From Bacillus pumilus (GTDB taxonomy: Bacteria; Bacillota; Bacilli; Bacillales; Bacillaceae): DNA of 64,000 bases. The DNA lies in assembly GCA_001938995.1 (NCBI GenBank), contig MKZN01000006.1, positions 142,276-206,275 of the forward strand. Direction: 5' to 3'. This document shows, piece by piece, positions 28,197 to 38,000 of the stretch; position 1 is the stretch's first letter, and each line of letters begins with the position of its first letter. A program made the position numbers and the translations under genes. The notes below the pieces were generated by a model. That model saw nothing but the letters and a program-made list of their open reading frames with translations, searched no databases and was not told the origin of the DNA.

Positions 28197-28215
28197 TGTA
28201 ATCATTATAGTTACA
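28197..28215. promoter_or_regulatory. Rrf2 operator candidate over the ywnA -10
   Basis: TGTAAT-N7-GTTACA, 5 of 6 arm positions symmetric, same 19-bp design as 27708-27726. It covers the ywnA TATAAT. Confidence 0.65.
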
Positions 28216-28233
28216 CCTCGGGCAGATTGTCAA
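28204..28233 (-). promoter_or_regulatory. ywnA promoter
   Basis: TTGACA (28233-28228), 18-nt spacer, TATAAT (28209-28204): consensus -35 and -10. The -35 begins in the U-run of the preceding yvoF terminator. Confidence 0.8.
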
Positions 28234-28234
28234 C

Positions 28235-28263
28235 AAAAAAGTCTGCCGAGCTATTCAGCAGAC
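28235..28263 (-). terminator. terminator of the hprK–yvoF operon
   Basis: A 9-bp stem with one G-U (28263-28255 with 28249-28241) followed by six U residues; the yvoF stop codon sits in the hairpin. Confidence 0.85.
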
Positions 28264-28769
28264 GTAGGTGAACGTGCTTCCATTTCTTCTTTTGTATAAA
28301 TCAGACGCATTGGGTTTCCACCAACAAAACAACCTGGGGGAACGTCCTTATGAACAAGGGTTCCCGCAGATACGATGGCACCATCACCAATCGTCACTCC
28401 TGGCAAAATGGTTGAATTCGCTCCAATTAACACGTCATCTCCGATATATACTTCCCCAAGCCTGTACTCTTTAATCAAATACTCATGGCACAAGATGGTC
28501 GTGTTATATCCGATCACACTGTTTCGCCCGACGGTAATTTTTTCAGGAAACATAAGGTCCACCATGACCATTAAGGCAAATGCCGTATCCTCCCCGACCT
28601 TCATGCGAAGGAAGGTGCGATATATCCAATTTTTCATTCCCATAAAAGGCGTGTACCTAGCGATTTGAATAAAGATAAAATTTTTCACGACCTTGATAAA
28701 AGGGACAGTTCGATAGACTTGTCTAAGCGAATTGACTCCTTTGACAGGATAACGATCTGTATTTCTCAA
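28251..28769 (-). CDS. yvoF: hexapeptide-repeat acyltransferase
   Basis: Left-handed beta-helix O-acetyltransferase-like protein of about 172 aa. Hexapeptide repeats run from about residue 78 (ITVGRNSVIGYNTTI, VYIGDDVLIGANSTILPGVTIGDGAIVSAGTLV) to GNPMRLIY. The acceptor is unknown. The TTG at 28769 is eight nt from GGAG; the frame extends to 28787 inside ppaX. It starts one nt after the ppaX stop region and closes the hprK–lgt–yvoD–ppaX–yvoF operon, as in B. subtilis. Confidence 0.8.
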   Translation of the reverse strand: MRNTDRYPVKGVNSLRQVYRTVPFIKVVKNFIFIQIARYTPFMGMKNWIYRTFLRMKVGEDTAFALMVMVDLMFPEKITVGRNSVIGYNTTILCHEYLIKEYRLGEVYIGDDVLIGANSTILPGVTIGDGAIVSAGTLVHKDVPPGCFVGGNPMRLIYTKEEMEARSPTSAE

Positions 28770-28770
28770 A

Positions 28771-29421
28771 TCAATCAGCTCCGACAATTGCCAACAGGTC
28801 GCTCATTTTCTTCAACATGAAATCAGGACGATGCTTGAATAGGGCCTCTTCTCCCTTAATGGACCAAGAGACACCTGCTGTTTTAGTCCCTGCCGCTTGA
28901 CCAGACAAGATATCGTGGTAATTGTCGCCGACCATTACTGCTTCTTGCGGGTCACTGCCAAGCTTCGATAGCGCCAGTTGAACTGGTTCAGGATGCGGCT
29001 TCTCATTCTCTACATCATCCAGTGTCACAATGACTTCAAAGAATGGTTCTAAACCTGTCAGCTTCAATCCCATTAAGACGGTATCACGAATTTTCGTTGT
29101 CACGATCCCGAGCTTATACCCTCGGTCTTGCAGCACTGTCAATGTATCTAAAACAGTCTCATATTCAGTGACAAGCAAATCATGCTGTTCATGATTAAAC
29201 GTGCGATACATCTGAATCATCTCATCCGTCAAATCTGGATCCATAGCGGAAAATGTATCGACCAGTGAAGGACCAATGAAATGAAGAATATCCTCACGAC
29301 TATACTGTCCAGGATAATAATGATTCAATGTATGCTGAAATGAAGCGATAATTAATTCGTTTGTATTGATTAATGTGCCATCTAAATCAAATAGCACTGT
29401 ATTGATGGTTGATTCGTTCAT
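28771..29421 (-). CDS. ppaX: pyrophosphatase PpaX
   Basis: HAD-family hydrolase of 216 aa that removes pyrophosphate, the product of HprK's phosphorolysis of P-Ser-HPr/Crh. HAD motif I is [11 protein letters not shown] (residues 11-21), motif II is VTTK, and motifs III/IV are KPHPEP and MVGDNYHDI. It overlaps yvoD by 4 nt in the hprK operon, which supports the functional assignment. Confidence 0.93.
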   Translation of the reverse strand: MNESTINTVLFDLDGTLINTNELIIASFQHTLNHYYPGQYSREDILHFIGPSLVDTFSAMDPDLTDEMIQMYRTFNHEQHDLLVTEYETVLDTLTVLQDRGYKLGIVTTKIRDTVLMGLKLTGLEPFFEVIVTLDDVENEKPHPEPVQLALSKLGSDPQEAVMVGDNYHDILSGQAAGTKTAGVSWSIKGEEALFKHRPDFMLKKMSDLLAIVGAD

Positions 29422-30362
29422 ATGGCTTCCTTTCTAACAGCTGCTCGTTCCCGCTTTCGCCAAATATAGCTAATGGCAGCTGTTAATAAAATAGCAGAAA
29501 TGAGGCGGATGAAAAGTAGCGGCCATACCGGAATGCCAAGTGGTATAAAAACCAGCGTATCTTCTACAACCGCATGACAAGCGACGAGGAAAATAAAGGC
29601 AAGGGTTAAATCCTTTTTACTCACGCCATCCTCTTGCACAGCTTTTATCATCACACCCGCACCGTAGGCTAAACCGATGGTTAATCCTGCCACCAATGTC
29701 ATCGATGTATTCTCTTTCATGCCAAGCATTCTCGTAAAAGGAGAAAGCCATCTTGAAAGAACATGCAACCACCCTAAATCTCTCATGAATTGAATGATGA
29801 TCATGAGCGGAATGACAATACAAGCGAGCTGGAGTACACCAAGAACAGCTTTTTGTAAGGCTAGAAGAACAATCATGTACCAGCTTGAATGGACATCAGC
29901 GGTTTGAGTCGCCGCAAGCAATCCGTACTGCGCCGTTTCTTGCCCCCCCTGCCATACAAGATGAATGATAACAGCTGAAACAGCCGCAAGACTGATGCGA
30001 ACTAACAAGATGATAGGTACCTTCAGCCCCACCTTCGCCGCCACCGTCGATTCAATGATTAAGTTATGACTGAAAGATAGCATCACTGCCAAAATGAAGA
30101 CTTCTTTGACAGGTAGTTCTAACGTTAAAATAGCAGCGATACCCGCATACAAGTTCAACATATTTCCTAATACAAGCGGGATTGCAGCTTCTCCCGAAAG
30201 ACCAAACAACCCCATAAATGGCCGAATGAATTGGATGATCCAATCCATCACAGGCGTATGCTGCAAAATGCTGACAAGGATGGTGACCGGAAAAATGACT
30301 TTTCCAAGTGTCCAAGTTGTCGATAATCCTGCTTTCAAGCCGTTTTTCCATGTTTCCCCCAT
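29418..30362 (-). CDS. yvoD: nucleoside-recognition (Gate) domain membrane protein
   Basis: Integral membrane protein of 314 aa with about eight hydrophobic segments and two Gate-like repeats (PF07670; for example [20 protein letters not shown] and [25 protein letters not shown]). The transported substrate is unknown; related Gate proteins (SpmA/B, FeoB parts) move ions or small molecules. It lies between lgt and ppaX in the hprK operon. Confidence 0.75.
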   Translation of the reverse strand: MGETWKNGLKAGLSTTWTLGKVIFPVTILVSILQHTPVMDWIIQFIRPFMGLFGLSGEAAIPLVLGNMLNLYAGIAAILTLELPVKEVFILAVMLSFSHNLIIESTVAAKVGLKVPIILLVRISLAAVSAVIIHLVWQGGQETAQYGLLAATQTADVHSSWYMIVLLALQKAVLGVLQLACIVIPLMIIIQFMRDLGWLHVLSRWLSPFTRMLGMKENTSMTLVAGLTIGLAYGAGVMIKAVQEDGVSKKDLTLAFIFLVACHAVVEDTLVFIPLGIPVWPLLFIRLISAILLTAAISYIWRKRERAAVRKEAI

Positions 30363-30377
30363 CTTATCCCTCCTGTA

Positions 30378-31202
30378 TTAATTTAATGTATTATTTTCTT
30401 TATACCGAATAGATGCGTAGCCTTTAATTCTTCTCAATATGATGAACAAAATCGCCACTACACATATCGTAATTGAGATGATTTCCGCGACACGAAGTTG
30501 CTCTGTCAGCATTAAGCTATCCGTTCTCATACCTTCTATGAAGAAACGGCCAATTGAATACCAAATTAAATAAGACAAAAAGATTTCGCCTCTACGGATA
30601 GACGTTCTGCGTAATAAAATTAACAACACAACGCCGGCTATATTCCATAATGATTCGTATAAAAACGTCGGATGATAATACGTCCCATCAATATACATCT
30701 GATTAATGATAAAAGTAGGCAAATGTAAATTTTCTAAAAAGGCTCTTGAAACAGCCTCACCATGCGCTTCCTGATTAATAAAGTTTCCCCAGCGTCCAAT
30801 CGCCTGTCCTAGTAAAATACTAGGTGCAGCTACATCAGCGATTTTCCAAAAAGACACTTTTTTCAATCTTGTAAATACAATGGCTGTCAGTACTGCCCCA
30901 ATCAGCCCTCCGTGTATCGCAATCCCGCCATTCCAAATCTTCATCATTTCGTTAGGGTGCTGCTGATAATAGTCCCATTCAAATGAAACATAATAAATCC
31001 GTGCAAAAATAATCGCAATGGGAATCGCAAATAAGATCATATCAATGAATGTATCTTTATTGATTCCCCTCTTTTCACATTCCCTCAGTGCAAGCCATAG
31101 GCCAAGCAAAGCTCCTACACCTATGATCACACCATACCAATGAACCGAAATAGGACCTAACTGAAAAGCGATCGGGTCAATTGGCTTCATTGCTTCGTTC
31201 AT
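30378..31202 (-). CDS. lgt: prolipoprotein diacylglyceryl transferase
   Basis: Membrane enzyme of 274 aa that attaches diacylglycerol to the lipobox cysteine of prelipoproteins. There are seven hydrophobic segments, the Lgt signature [17 protein letters not shown] near residue 133, and conserved HGGLIGA and [10 protein letters not shown]. Its substrates in this window include the lipoprotein at 47150 and CccB. It starts 12 nt after hprK. Confidence 0.96.
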   Translation of the reverse strand: MNEAMKPIDPIAFQLGPISVHWYGVIIGVGALLGLWLALRECEKRGINKDTFIDMILFAIPIAIIFARIYYVSFEWDYYQQHPNEMMKIWNGGIAIHGGLIGAVLTAIVFTRLKKVSFWKIADVAAPSILLGQAIGRWGNFINQEAHGEAVSRAFLENLHLPTFIINQMYIDGTYYHPTFLYESLWNIAGVVLLILLRRTSIRRGEIFLSYLIWYSIGRFFIEGMRTDSLMLTEQLRVAEIISITICVVAILFIILRRIKGYASIRYKENNTLN

Positions 31203-31213
31203 ATAGACAACTC

Positions 31214-32146
31214 CTATTCATCCTGGCCATTATCTTCAATGACGTCGGCAAGTTTACTTGTAAATTGTTCCGCTGCGTTATGCCCCATTCGTTTTAACCT
31301 GAAATTCATCGCCGCCACCTCAATGATGACTGCTAAGTTCCGTCCAGGACGGACTGGGATGGTCAGCTTAGGTACATCTGTATCAATGATTCTCATTTTT
31401 TCTTCTTCAAGCCCTAAACGATCGTACTGCTTGCCTTGTTCCCAAAGTTCAAGGTTCATGATAATTGTAATTCTTTTATAACTTCTGACTGCGCCTGCTC
31501 CAAATAAGGTCATGACGTTAATAATACCTAACCCTCGGATTTCAAGAAGGTGTTCAATCAGTTCCGGTGCGCTTCCAACTAATGTATCTTGATCCTCTTG
31601 ACGAATTTCCACGCAATCGTCAGCGACCAGTCTGTGTCCCCTCTTCACAAGTTCTAGGGCAGTTTCACTTTTTCCTACTCCACTTTTCCCAATCAATAAT
31701 ACACCTACCCCATATACATCCACGAGCACACCATGAATCGCTGTCGTTGGGGCGAGCTTACTTTCTAAAAAGTTCGTTAATCGACTAGAAAGTCTTGTTG
31801 TTTTCAAACTTGATCGTAAAACCGGCACACCATTTTCATTTGATGCTTCAATTAATTCCTTCGGCACTTCACGATCTCTCGACAAAATAATGGCAGGGGT
31901 AATATCTGTACAAAGAGACATCATTCTCTGCTTTTTCTCAAGCTCAGGAAGCTGTTCAAAAAAGGAAAGCTCTGTTTTCCCTAAAAGCTGAACTCTTTCT
32001 TTTGGGTAATATGTAAAATATCCAGCCATTTCAATACCTGGTCTGGAAAGATCACTGATTGTAATGGGACGATTAATTCCTTCTTCCCCACTTACCAGTT
32101 CAAGATGAAAATGTTCCATTATGTCCTTCGTACGAACTTTCGGCAC
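31214..32146 (-). CDS. hprK: HPr kinase/phosphorylase
   Basis: Bifunctional enzyme of 310 aa that phosphorylates Ser46 of HPr and Crh and reverses this using phosphate. P-loop [11 protein letters not shown] lies near residue 153, the capping [10 protein letters not shown] motif near 200, and the phosphorylase signature [14 protein letters not shown] near the C-terminus. The start is the GTG at 32146 after AAAGGAGG. First gene of hprK–lgt–yvoD–ppaX–yvoF. It is divergent from nagA. Confidence 0.96.
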   Translation of the reverse strand: MPKVRTKDIMEHFHLELVSGEEGINRPITISDLSRPGIEMAGYFTYYPKERVQLLGKTELSFFEQLPELEKKQRMMSLCTDITPAIILSRDREVPKELIEASNENGVPVLRSSLKTTRLSSRLTNFLESKLAPTTAIHGVLVDVYGVGVLLIGKSGVGKSETALELVKRGHRLVADDCVEIRQEDQDTLVGSAPELIEHLLEIRGLGIINVMTLFGAGAVRSYKRITIIMNLELWEQGKQYDRLGLEEEKMRIIDTDVPKLTIPVRPGRNLAVIIEVAAMNFRLKRMGHNAAEQFTSKLADVIEDNGQDE

Positions 32147-32254
32147 GTTTCTTCCTCCTTTTATCACAGGCGTTTCAGAAATACAGCTCTATTTTATCAC
32201 TTTCAATGATGAACCCAAAACAGTATTTTCTCCTGTTCCTGTCATACGCCCCTA

Positions 32255-32270
32255 ACTGGTATAGACAACT
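32255..32270 (+). promoter_or_regulatory. NagR operator (dre box) before nagA
   Basis: ACTGGTATAGACAACT matches the NagR/YvoA dre consensus WTGGTATAGACMACT closely. It overlaps the upstream edge of TATACT (32270-32275), the likely -10, so NagR would block the promoter until glucosamine-6-P or GlcNAc-6-P accumulates. Confidence 0.85.
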
Positions 32271-32324
32271 ATACTATAAAAGGGTAAACTAAGGGTAATA
32301 AACAGTGAACAAGGGGGCATAAAT

Positions 32325-33506
32325 ATGAGCGAGTCTTTATTGCTCTCGAATATTCATATTGTGACAAAGACAGCAATCATTGAACACGGTTTTGTCGGTT
32401 TACGCGATGGCAAAATTGACTATATTTCAACAACACCTCCGACAGGAAATTATGAAAAAGTATATATTTCCCGGGAAAACTTTTATTTACTTCCTGGAAT
32501 GATTGACATTCACATTCACGGAGGATACGGTGCAGATGTGATGGATGCAACACCCGAAGCCATGGATATACTGGCAGCCCACTTACCATCAGAAGGAACG
32601 ACAAGCTTTTTAGCCACAACCATTACACAAAACCATCAAGAGATCGAATCTGCCCTTCACAATGTCGCTCAATGGAAAAAACATCATGGAAAAAAATCCG
32701 AAAATCAGGCACAATGTTTAGGTATCCACCTTGAAGGTCCATTTATTTCTAAACATAAGGCTGGGGCACAGCCTGCTCAGTGGATTCGTCCACCTGACCT
32801 CTCTCTATTTGAGAAATGGCTTGATATATCTGAACAGCTCATTCAAATTGTGACGTTTGCGCCTGAAGAAGATTCTGACTTTCATTTTCTATCCATGCTC
32901 CAAAAAAAAGACATTATTCCTTCAATTGGACATACAAATGCCCAAAGTGACATGATTGATTTAGCAGCAAAGCAAGGTGCATGCCATGTCACGCATCTTT
33001 ATAATGCCATGAGTACATTTCAGCATCGTGAGCCCCAAGCTGTAGGTGCTGCTCTAACCAACGAGAACATTCACACTGAACTGATCACAGATGGCATACA
33101 TTCACACCCCCTTGCTATTAAGCTTGCTTATCTAGCAAAAGGAAGTGATCGTTTGATGATGATCACCGATTCAATGCGGGCAAAAGGTCTAGGAGACGGA
33201 ACATACGAATTTGGCGGCCAAACCGTCACAGTCAATGGAGAAAAGGCATTGCTGCCTGATGGTACACTTGCAGGATCCATCTTACAAATGAAAGATGGCG
33301 TAAAGCGGATGAGACAGATCACAGCTTGCGACTGGACAGAGATTGCCAAGATGACCTCAACCAATGCAGCAATACAGCTGGGGGTTGATGAACAACTCGG
33401 TTCCATCGAAGTTGGAAAACTTGCAGATCTGGTCATCTGGAATGATTCTGGCGACCTGATCATGACGATCTGCCGAGGACGAATCGCCTGGAAAAAAGGA
33501 GACTAA
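32325..33506 (+). CDS. nagA: N-acetylglucosamine-6-phosphate deacetylase
   Basis: Amidohydrolase of 393 aa giving glucosamine-6-P and acetate. The metal site begins with MIDIHIHGGYGADVMD, HLEGPFIS supplies the Glu, GHTNAQ and VTHLYNAMS the His ligands, and ITDSMRAKG the catalytic Asp. AAGGGGG stands seven nt before the ATG. First gene of nagA–nagB–nagR under a dre box. Confidence 0.96.
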   Translation: MSESLLLSNIHIVTKTAIIEHGFVGLRDGKIDYISTTPPTGNYEKVYISRENFYLLPGMIDIHIHGGYGADVMDATPEAMDILAAHLPSEGTTSFLATTITQNHQEIESALHNVAQWKKHHGKKSENQAQCLGIHLEGPFISKHKAGAQPAQWIRPPDLSLFEKWLDISEQLIQIVTFAPEEDSDFHFLSMLQKKDIIPSIGHTNAQSDMIDLAAKQGACHVTHLYNAMSTFQHREPQAVGAALTNENIHTELITDGIHSHPLAIKLAYLAKGSDRLMMITDSMRAKGLGDGTYEFGGQTVTVNGEKALLPDGTLAGSILQMKDGVKRMRQITACDWTEIAKMTSTNAAIQLGVDEQLGSIEVGKLADLVIWNDSGDLIMTICRGRIAWKKGD

Positions 33507-33511
33507 ACACT

Positions 33512-34237
33512 ATGAATATCATTGAATTTAAAGACAAAGAACAATTAGGTAAAGAAGCAGCTGCTTTTATTGCTCGCTCAATCGAATCAAAACCAGATGC
33601 CGTGCTTGGTTTAGCAACTGGCGGTACACCAACCGAAACGTATAAAGAACTCATTCATCTATATCAAATGAAACAATTGTCTTTCAAACAAACAAGAACA
33701 GTCAACTTAGATGAATATGCAGGTCTTGATTCACATCATGAAAATAGTTATATGACTTACATGAAACAACATTTGTTTGACCATGTGGACCTCCCGGAAG
33801 ATCAATATTTTTTGCCAAACGGTCATGCATCAAATTTAGAAGAAGAATGCTTGCGATATGAAAAACTCATTCAAGACTTAGGAGGCATCGACCTTCAGCT
33901 TCTTGGAATCGGACAGAATGGCCATATCGGTTTTAACGAACCTGGAACTCCTTTCGACTCAAAGACACATGTTATTCAATTAGATGAGAACACTCGTCAA
34001 GCAAATGCAAGATACTTTTCTTCTATTGATGAAGTGCCGAAATATGCCATTACAATGGGTATTGCAAGCATTCTCTCAAGCAAAAAAATTCTGCTTATCG
34101 CTACAGGAAAATCAAAAGCGGAAGTGATCAAGCAGTTAGAACAGTCAGAGATTCATCCAGACTTCCCTGCATCTGCCTTAAAACTTCATCCAGATGTGAC
34201 CATTTTTATTGATAGTGAAGCTGGTTCACTACGCTAG
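33512..34237 (+). CDS. nagB: glucosamine-6-phosphate deaminase
   Basis: Isomerase/deaminase of 241 aa converting glucosamine-6-P to fructose-6-P and ammonia. The substrate loop LGLATGGTPTETY, the catalytic Asp in VNLDEYAGL and GIGQNGHIGFNEPG with the catalytic His are present. It lacks the allosteric C-terminal region of the E. coli enzyme, as usual in Bacillus. Starts 5 nt after nagA. Confidence 0.96.
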   Translation: MNIIEFKDKEQLGKEAAAFIARSIESKPDAVLGLATGGTPTETYKELIHLYQMKQLSFKQTRTVNLDEYAGLDSHHENSYMTYMKQHLFDHVDLPEDQYFLPNGHASNLEEECLRYEKLIQDLGGIDLQLLGIGQNGHIGFNEPGTPFDSKTHVIQLDENTRQANARYFSSIDEVPKYAITMGIASILSSKKILLIATGKSKAEVIKQLEQSEIHPDFPASALKLHPDVTIFIDSEAGSLR

Positions 34238-34255
34238 AGGCGAAAGGGTATTCAC

Positions 34256-34981
34256 ATGTTTATTGATAAGCAGTCACCCATTCCAATGTACCATCAGATT
34301 ATGGAGAACCTGAAAAAACAAATTGAGGATGGAACATTAGCACCCGATACACTCATTCCTTCTGAAAGAGAATATGCCGAACGCTTTGGTATTAGTCGAA
34401 TGACTGTCAGACAAGCCTTATCGAACCTTGTGAACGAAGGATATTTGTATCGCCAAAAAGGAAAAGGCACTTTTGTTAGCCGAGAGAAATTCGAACAGCC
34501 ACTTCAAGGCTTGACTAGTTTCACAGAAGATATGAGACAGCGTGGACTCAAGGCTTCGAGCGAACTGTTAGATTTCAATAAAATCGCATGTCCGGCGCAC
34601 CTATTCTCATCCCTACAGTTGGCGGACAGTGATGCTGTCTTTGAACTCAAACGCATTCGTTTTGCAAATGACGAACCGATGGCCATTGAGACGAGCTATA
34701 TTCCTGAAAAATTTGCAGGTACTCTCACAAAAGAGCATTTAACCGGCTCTTTATATGAATATATCGAAAACCATACAGGCCTTGCGATTGCACATGCAAC
34801 ACAAGAACTAGAAGCCAATGTAGCAACTAAAGGAGAAGCACACTTGCTATCTATTACGACTGGTGCCCCTGTTCTTTCGATTACAAGGACGACTTATCTT
34901 CAAAATGACCTTCCATTCGAGTATGTCCTTTCGGTGTATAGAGGTGACCGTTACAAACTCATTCATACAATGGAAAGATAA
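34256..34981 (+). CDS. nagR: GntR/HutC-family repressor NagR
   Basis: Regulator of 241 aa. The N-terminal winged helix (about residues 8-75: PMYHQIMENLKKQIEDGTL, SEREYAERFGISRMTVRQALSNLVNEGYLYRQKGKGTFV) is followed by a UTRA effector domain that binds amino-sugar phosphates. It controls the dre box before nagA. Last gene of the operon; the following terminator is shared with the convergent phosphoesterase gene. Confidence 0.94.
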   Translation: MFIDKQSPIPMYHQIMENLKKQIEDGTLAPDTLIPSEREYAERFGISRMTVRQALSNLVNEGYLYRQKGKGTFVSREKFEQPLQGLTSFTEDMRQRGLKASSELLDFNKIACPAHLFSSLQLADSDAVFELKRIRFANDEPMAIETSYIPEKFAGTLTKEHLTGSLYEYIENHTGLAIAHATQELEANVATKGEAHLLSITTGAPVLSITRTTYLQNDLPFEYVLSVYRGDRYKLIHTMER

Positions 34982-35016
34982 ACAGCGCTCCGAGACCGGA
35001 GCACTGTTTTTTTATT
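34981..35016. terminator. bidirectional terminator, nagR / yvnB
   Basis: An inverted repeat of about 11 bp with one mismatch and a 3-nt loop, then a long T run. Confidence 0.8.
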
Positions 35017-38000
35017 TGCGAATCAATTTTTTATGCCCTTCATCTTTTGTATGGATTTTCCATATAGGTGAGACAGCCTTTCCTTGGAATCGGTCTTTTG
35101 CGATGGTGTACCAATAATAATCTTGATTTGGTTTTAATCCTTTCCACTCAAAACTTGCCTTTTTGCCACTCTTCACCCCTCTTGCTTCTCCAAGAAGTAC
35201 ATTTGTATATACATTAAGCTCAAAATAGTTGGTTTTAACCGATTTCATTTTTGGCGTCAAATCCACATCGATTGAGAATTCGTCCTGATCTCCATATGTT
35301 TTGGGATCATAGAAATGTTCTTGATTCATGTATGGTGAATATGTCGTAAAATGAAGTTGGTTTTTTTCTTGATCTGCTGTGATTAATCGCATAAACCCTT
35401 GTCCACCTTCTGGACCTGATTGATAATCCGCAAGAATTTGGTACACTTTCCGATCGATTTTCCCGTCTTGATCATCGTCTAGCTCATCTACCTTCCTGCT
35501 TGCCCCGTGGTAATGACCACTAAATACTGCCACAATGTTCGGATGTCTCTTCACCACTTGGTGAAAGATGAGGTCGCCAATTGGACTTCGGTTACCACTC
35601 ACTAGCAGATATTCGTGAAAGTTTAAGATGACGATGCGCTCTGGATGCTCTGAAATCACCTGATTTAACCAATCAATTTCAGCTTGTTTGATCCCCCATC
35701 CCATATAAACCATCATGTAATCATTCCCCTCTGCAGAGATAAGGTCATAATGTCCTCGATTGTTTTGATACGATTCTCCGTAGTAAGGTTTTTCTGCAAA
35801 TCGTTTCGCACCGAAGTATCTTCCATACTCCATATATGAACCGTCTTTATGTCTCACATCATGATTACCTGCTAATACACCATACGGAATATGATGTTCA
35901 TCTAATACACGCATAAATGTATCTGCACGTTGCCATTGCTTATCTTTAGAATCATCAACAATATCACCAGTATGGAATACATATTGAATATTTAATTGAT
36001 CTCTCTGATCTCTGATCCATTCAACCATTTGTTTGAAGATATGTGGATAGCTCTTAGCATAATATTGCGTATCAGACATCCACACCATCCTGTAGGGCTT
36101 TTGCGTTTTGCTGATTTCATCTTGTACGAGCAAATCAAATGTTTGATTCTTCATGTACTGCCTGACTGAGAGTAGTCCTTTGAGATAAAACTCTTTTCGA
36201 TCCTTCGCAAAGTGATGATTGATTTTATCCCACTTTTCCTCCTGTTGATTCCATGCGTACATGGTCACCTTTCTCCCTTGCAATGAACTTCCTTTCCATA
36301 CAGCTTCTACTACATCTTTTTCACGAACATGATGGTTTACTTTGATTTGAAAGCGATGATAAGGAAAACGCTGCAAGTCTTTCGTTTCAACGGTCTTACC
36401 ATCAGCGAATGCAATCCGGTTTCTTTCATCAGCAGAAAAGATCATTTCTCCTTTTTGACGAAGTTGATGAGGCGGTTCAGTTTCTGCTGCATATTTAAAG
36501 ATGTCCATCGATGGATGTAACGATGTGTATTGATACGCGCGATAAAATGAATAATCTAACTTATCATTTGTTGGATCTTTTGTTACAACGGTTTGCTTAG
36601 ACGATTCTTCTTTTGTCTTATCTGAAATTCTTTCTGGTGTCTCTGGGTGTTCATGTACCGTCTTGAATTCTTTTTTCATGACAGTCATATTCCCTGCCGC
36701 ATCTTTAGCTTTGATTAGAAACGTGTGCTGCCCAGGGGTTAATTCACTAGAAGAGGTCCGATATGGCAATGAGATCGGTTCACCATTTAAGTATGCATGG
36801 ATATCTTCTATGTCACTCCAGCGATCAGTTACCTTCGCCTTTAACGTAAAGACCCCTTTATATTGGGCATTTGTTTGTATGTTTGTTTTGATTTTTGGAC
36901 CTGTATTATCCACATTGACACGAACAGACGCATGCTCACCTTCCGTTTTGGCTTGTATCAGATGTGAACCTTCCTTCAGCAGACTTGTATCCCACTGTAT
37001 CCCAGTTGAGACATATGCTTGTTTTGGAATTTGAAATTGAAACGTTCGCACTTTTTTGGCATCAGCACCATCTCCCATTTTCCACTCCTTTTGCGGTTTG
37101 CGATTCTGCGGGTAGATGTGCGTGCCATTTGATAAAATCAATCTGACATTCTTCAGTTCAAAGTCATCATGATTCTCTCCCTTCAAGTGATCAAACGGAG
37201 AGGACTTGGTTCCAGCATGAAAAGAAATCGTTTGAACATCTGTTTTGTTCAGCTTTGCTTCTGGTATCGGCATTGTATAGGTTCGATACACTTTTGTCGA
37301 ATCATCAAAAATAGAAAGTAAGTGCTTACCGATTGAAACACCGTTTTTAAAATATAAATTTGTTCCTTTGACATCAAATGCGATATATGGGTCTGCTTCT
37401 AGGGCAGAAAACGTATGTTGTTGCTTCTTTCCATCTATCTTTAATTGAATCGGCTTTTTCAAATCAGATGTCGCCTTTAAAGCGAAAGCACCTGATACTG
37501 TCTCTCCCTGTTCGACGTTGAATCGTAGCCCGTGGGCTTTGCTGATCTGCTCCACATCAATAGATTTCTTCATTGTCATTGTCTGATTCTCACCATCTGA
37601 CGCTTCAAGTTGATATTCTAGCTGTTCCTGACCAATCAATTCAGGCGAATAGACAATGTGATGAAACAGCCGGTCATTATGGTCTTTTTGAAGAAGCACT
37701 TCTTTAAACTGATTCTTGTGATTAGTCCGATAACGTAACTTAACTGTTTTGACGATCTGATCGTCCTGTACCTCTGCTTTAATTTCAATCCCTTCTGTTG
37801 GTTTGATCGGTTTCCGATCGGTCATATCTTCAATCACAGGTTTATGAATATCCTGTGATATTTCCTTTTTTTCAGTAGGAATTTGTGTGTTTAACACCTT
37901 TCCAGGTGTAGGCTCTTCTTCTACTTTTGAGATCAGTTTCATATGAGTCGTGCCATCCATTGGATACTTGAACAGTAAGGATTTATGCTCACTAAACAAG

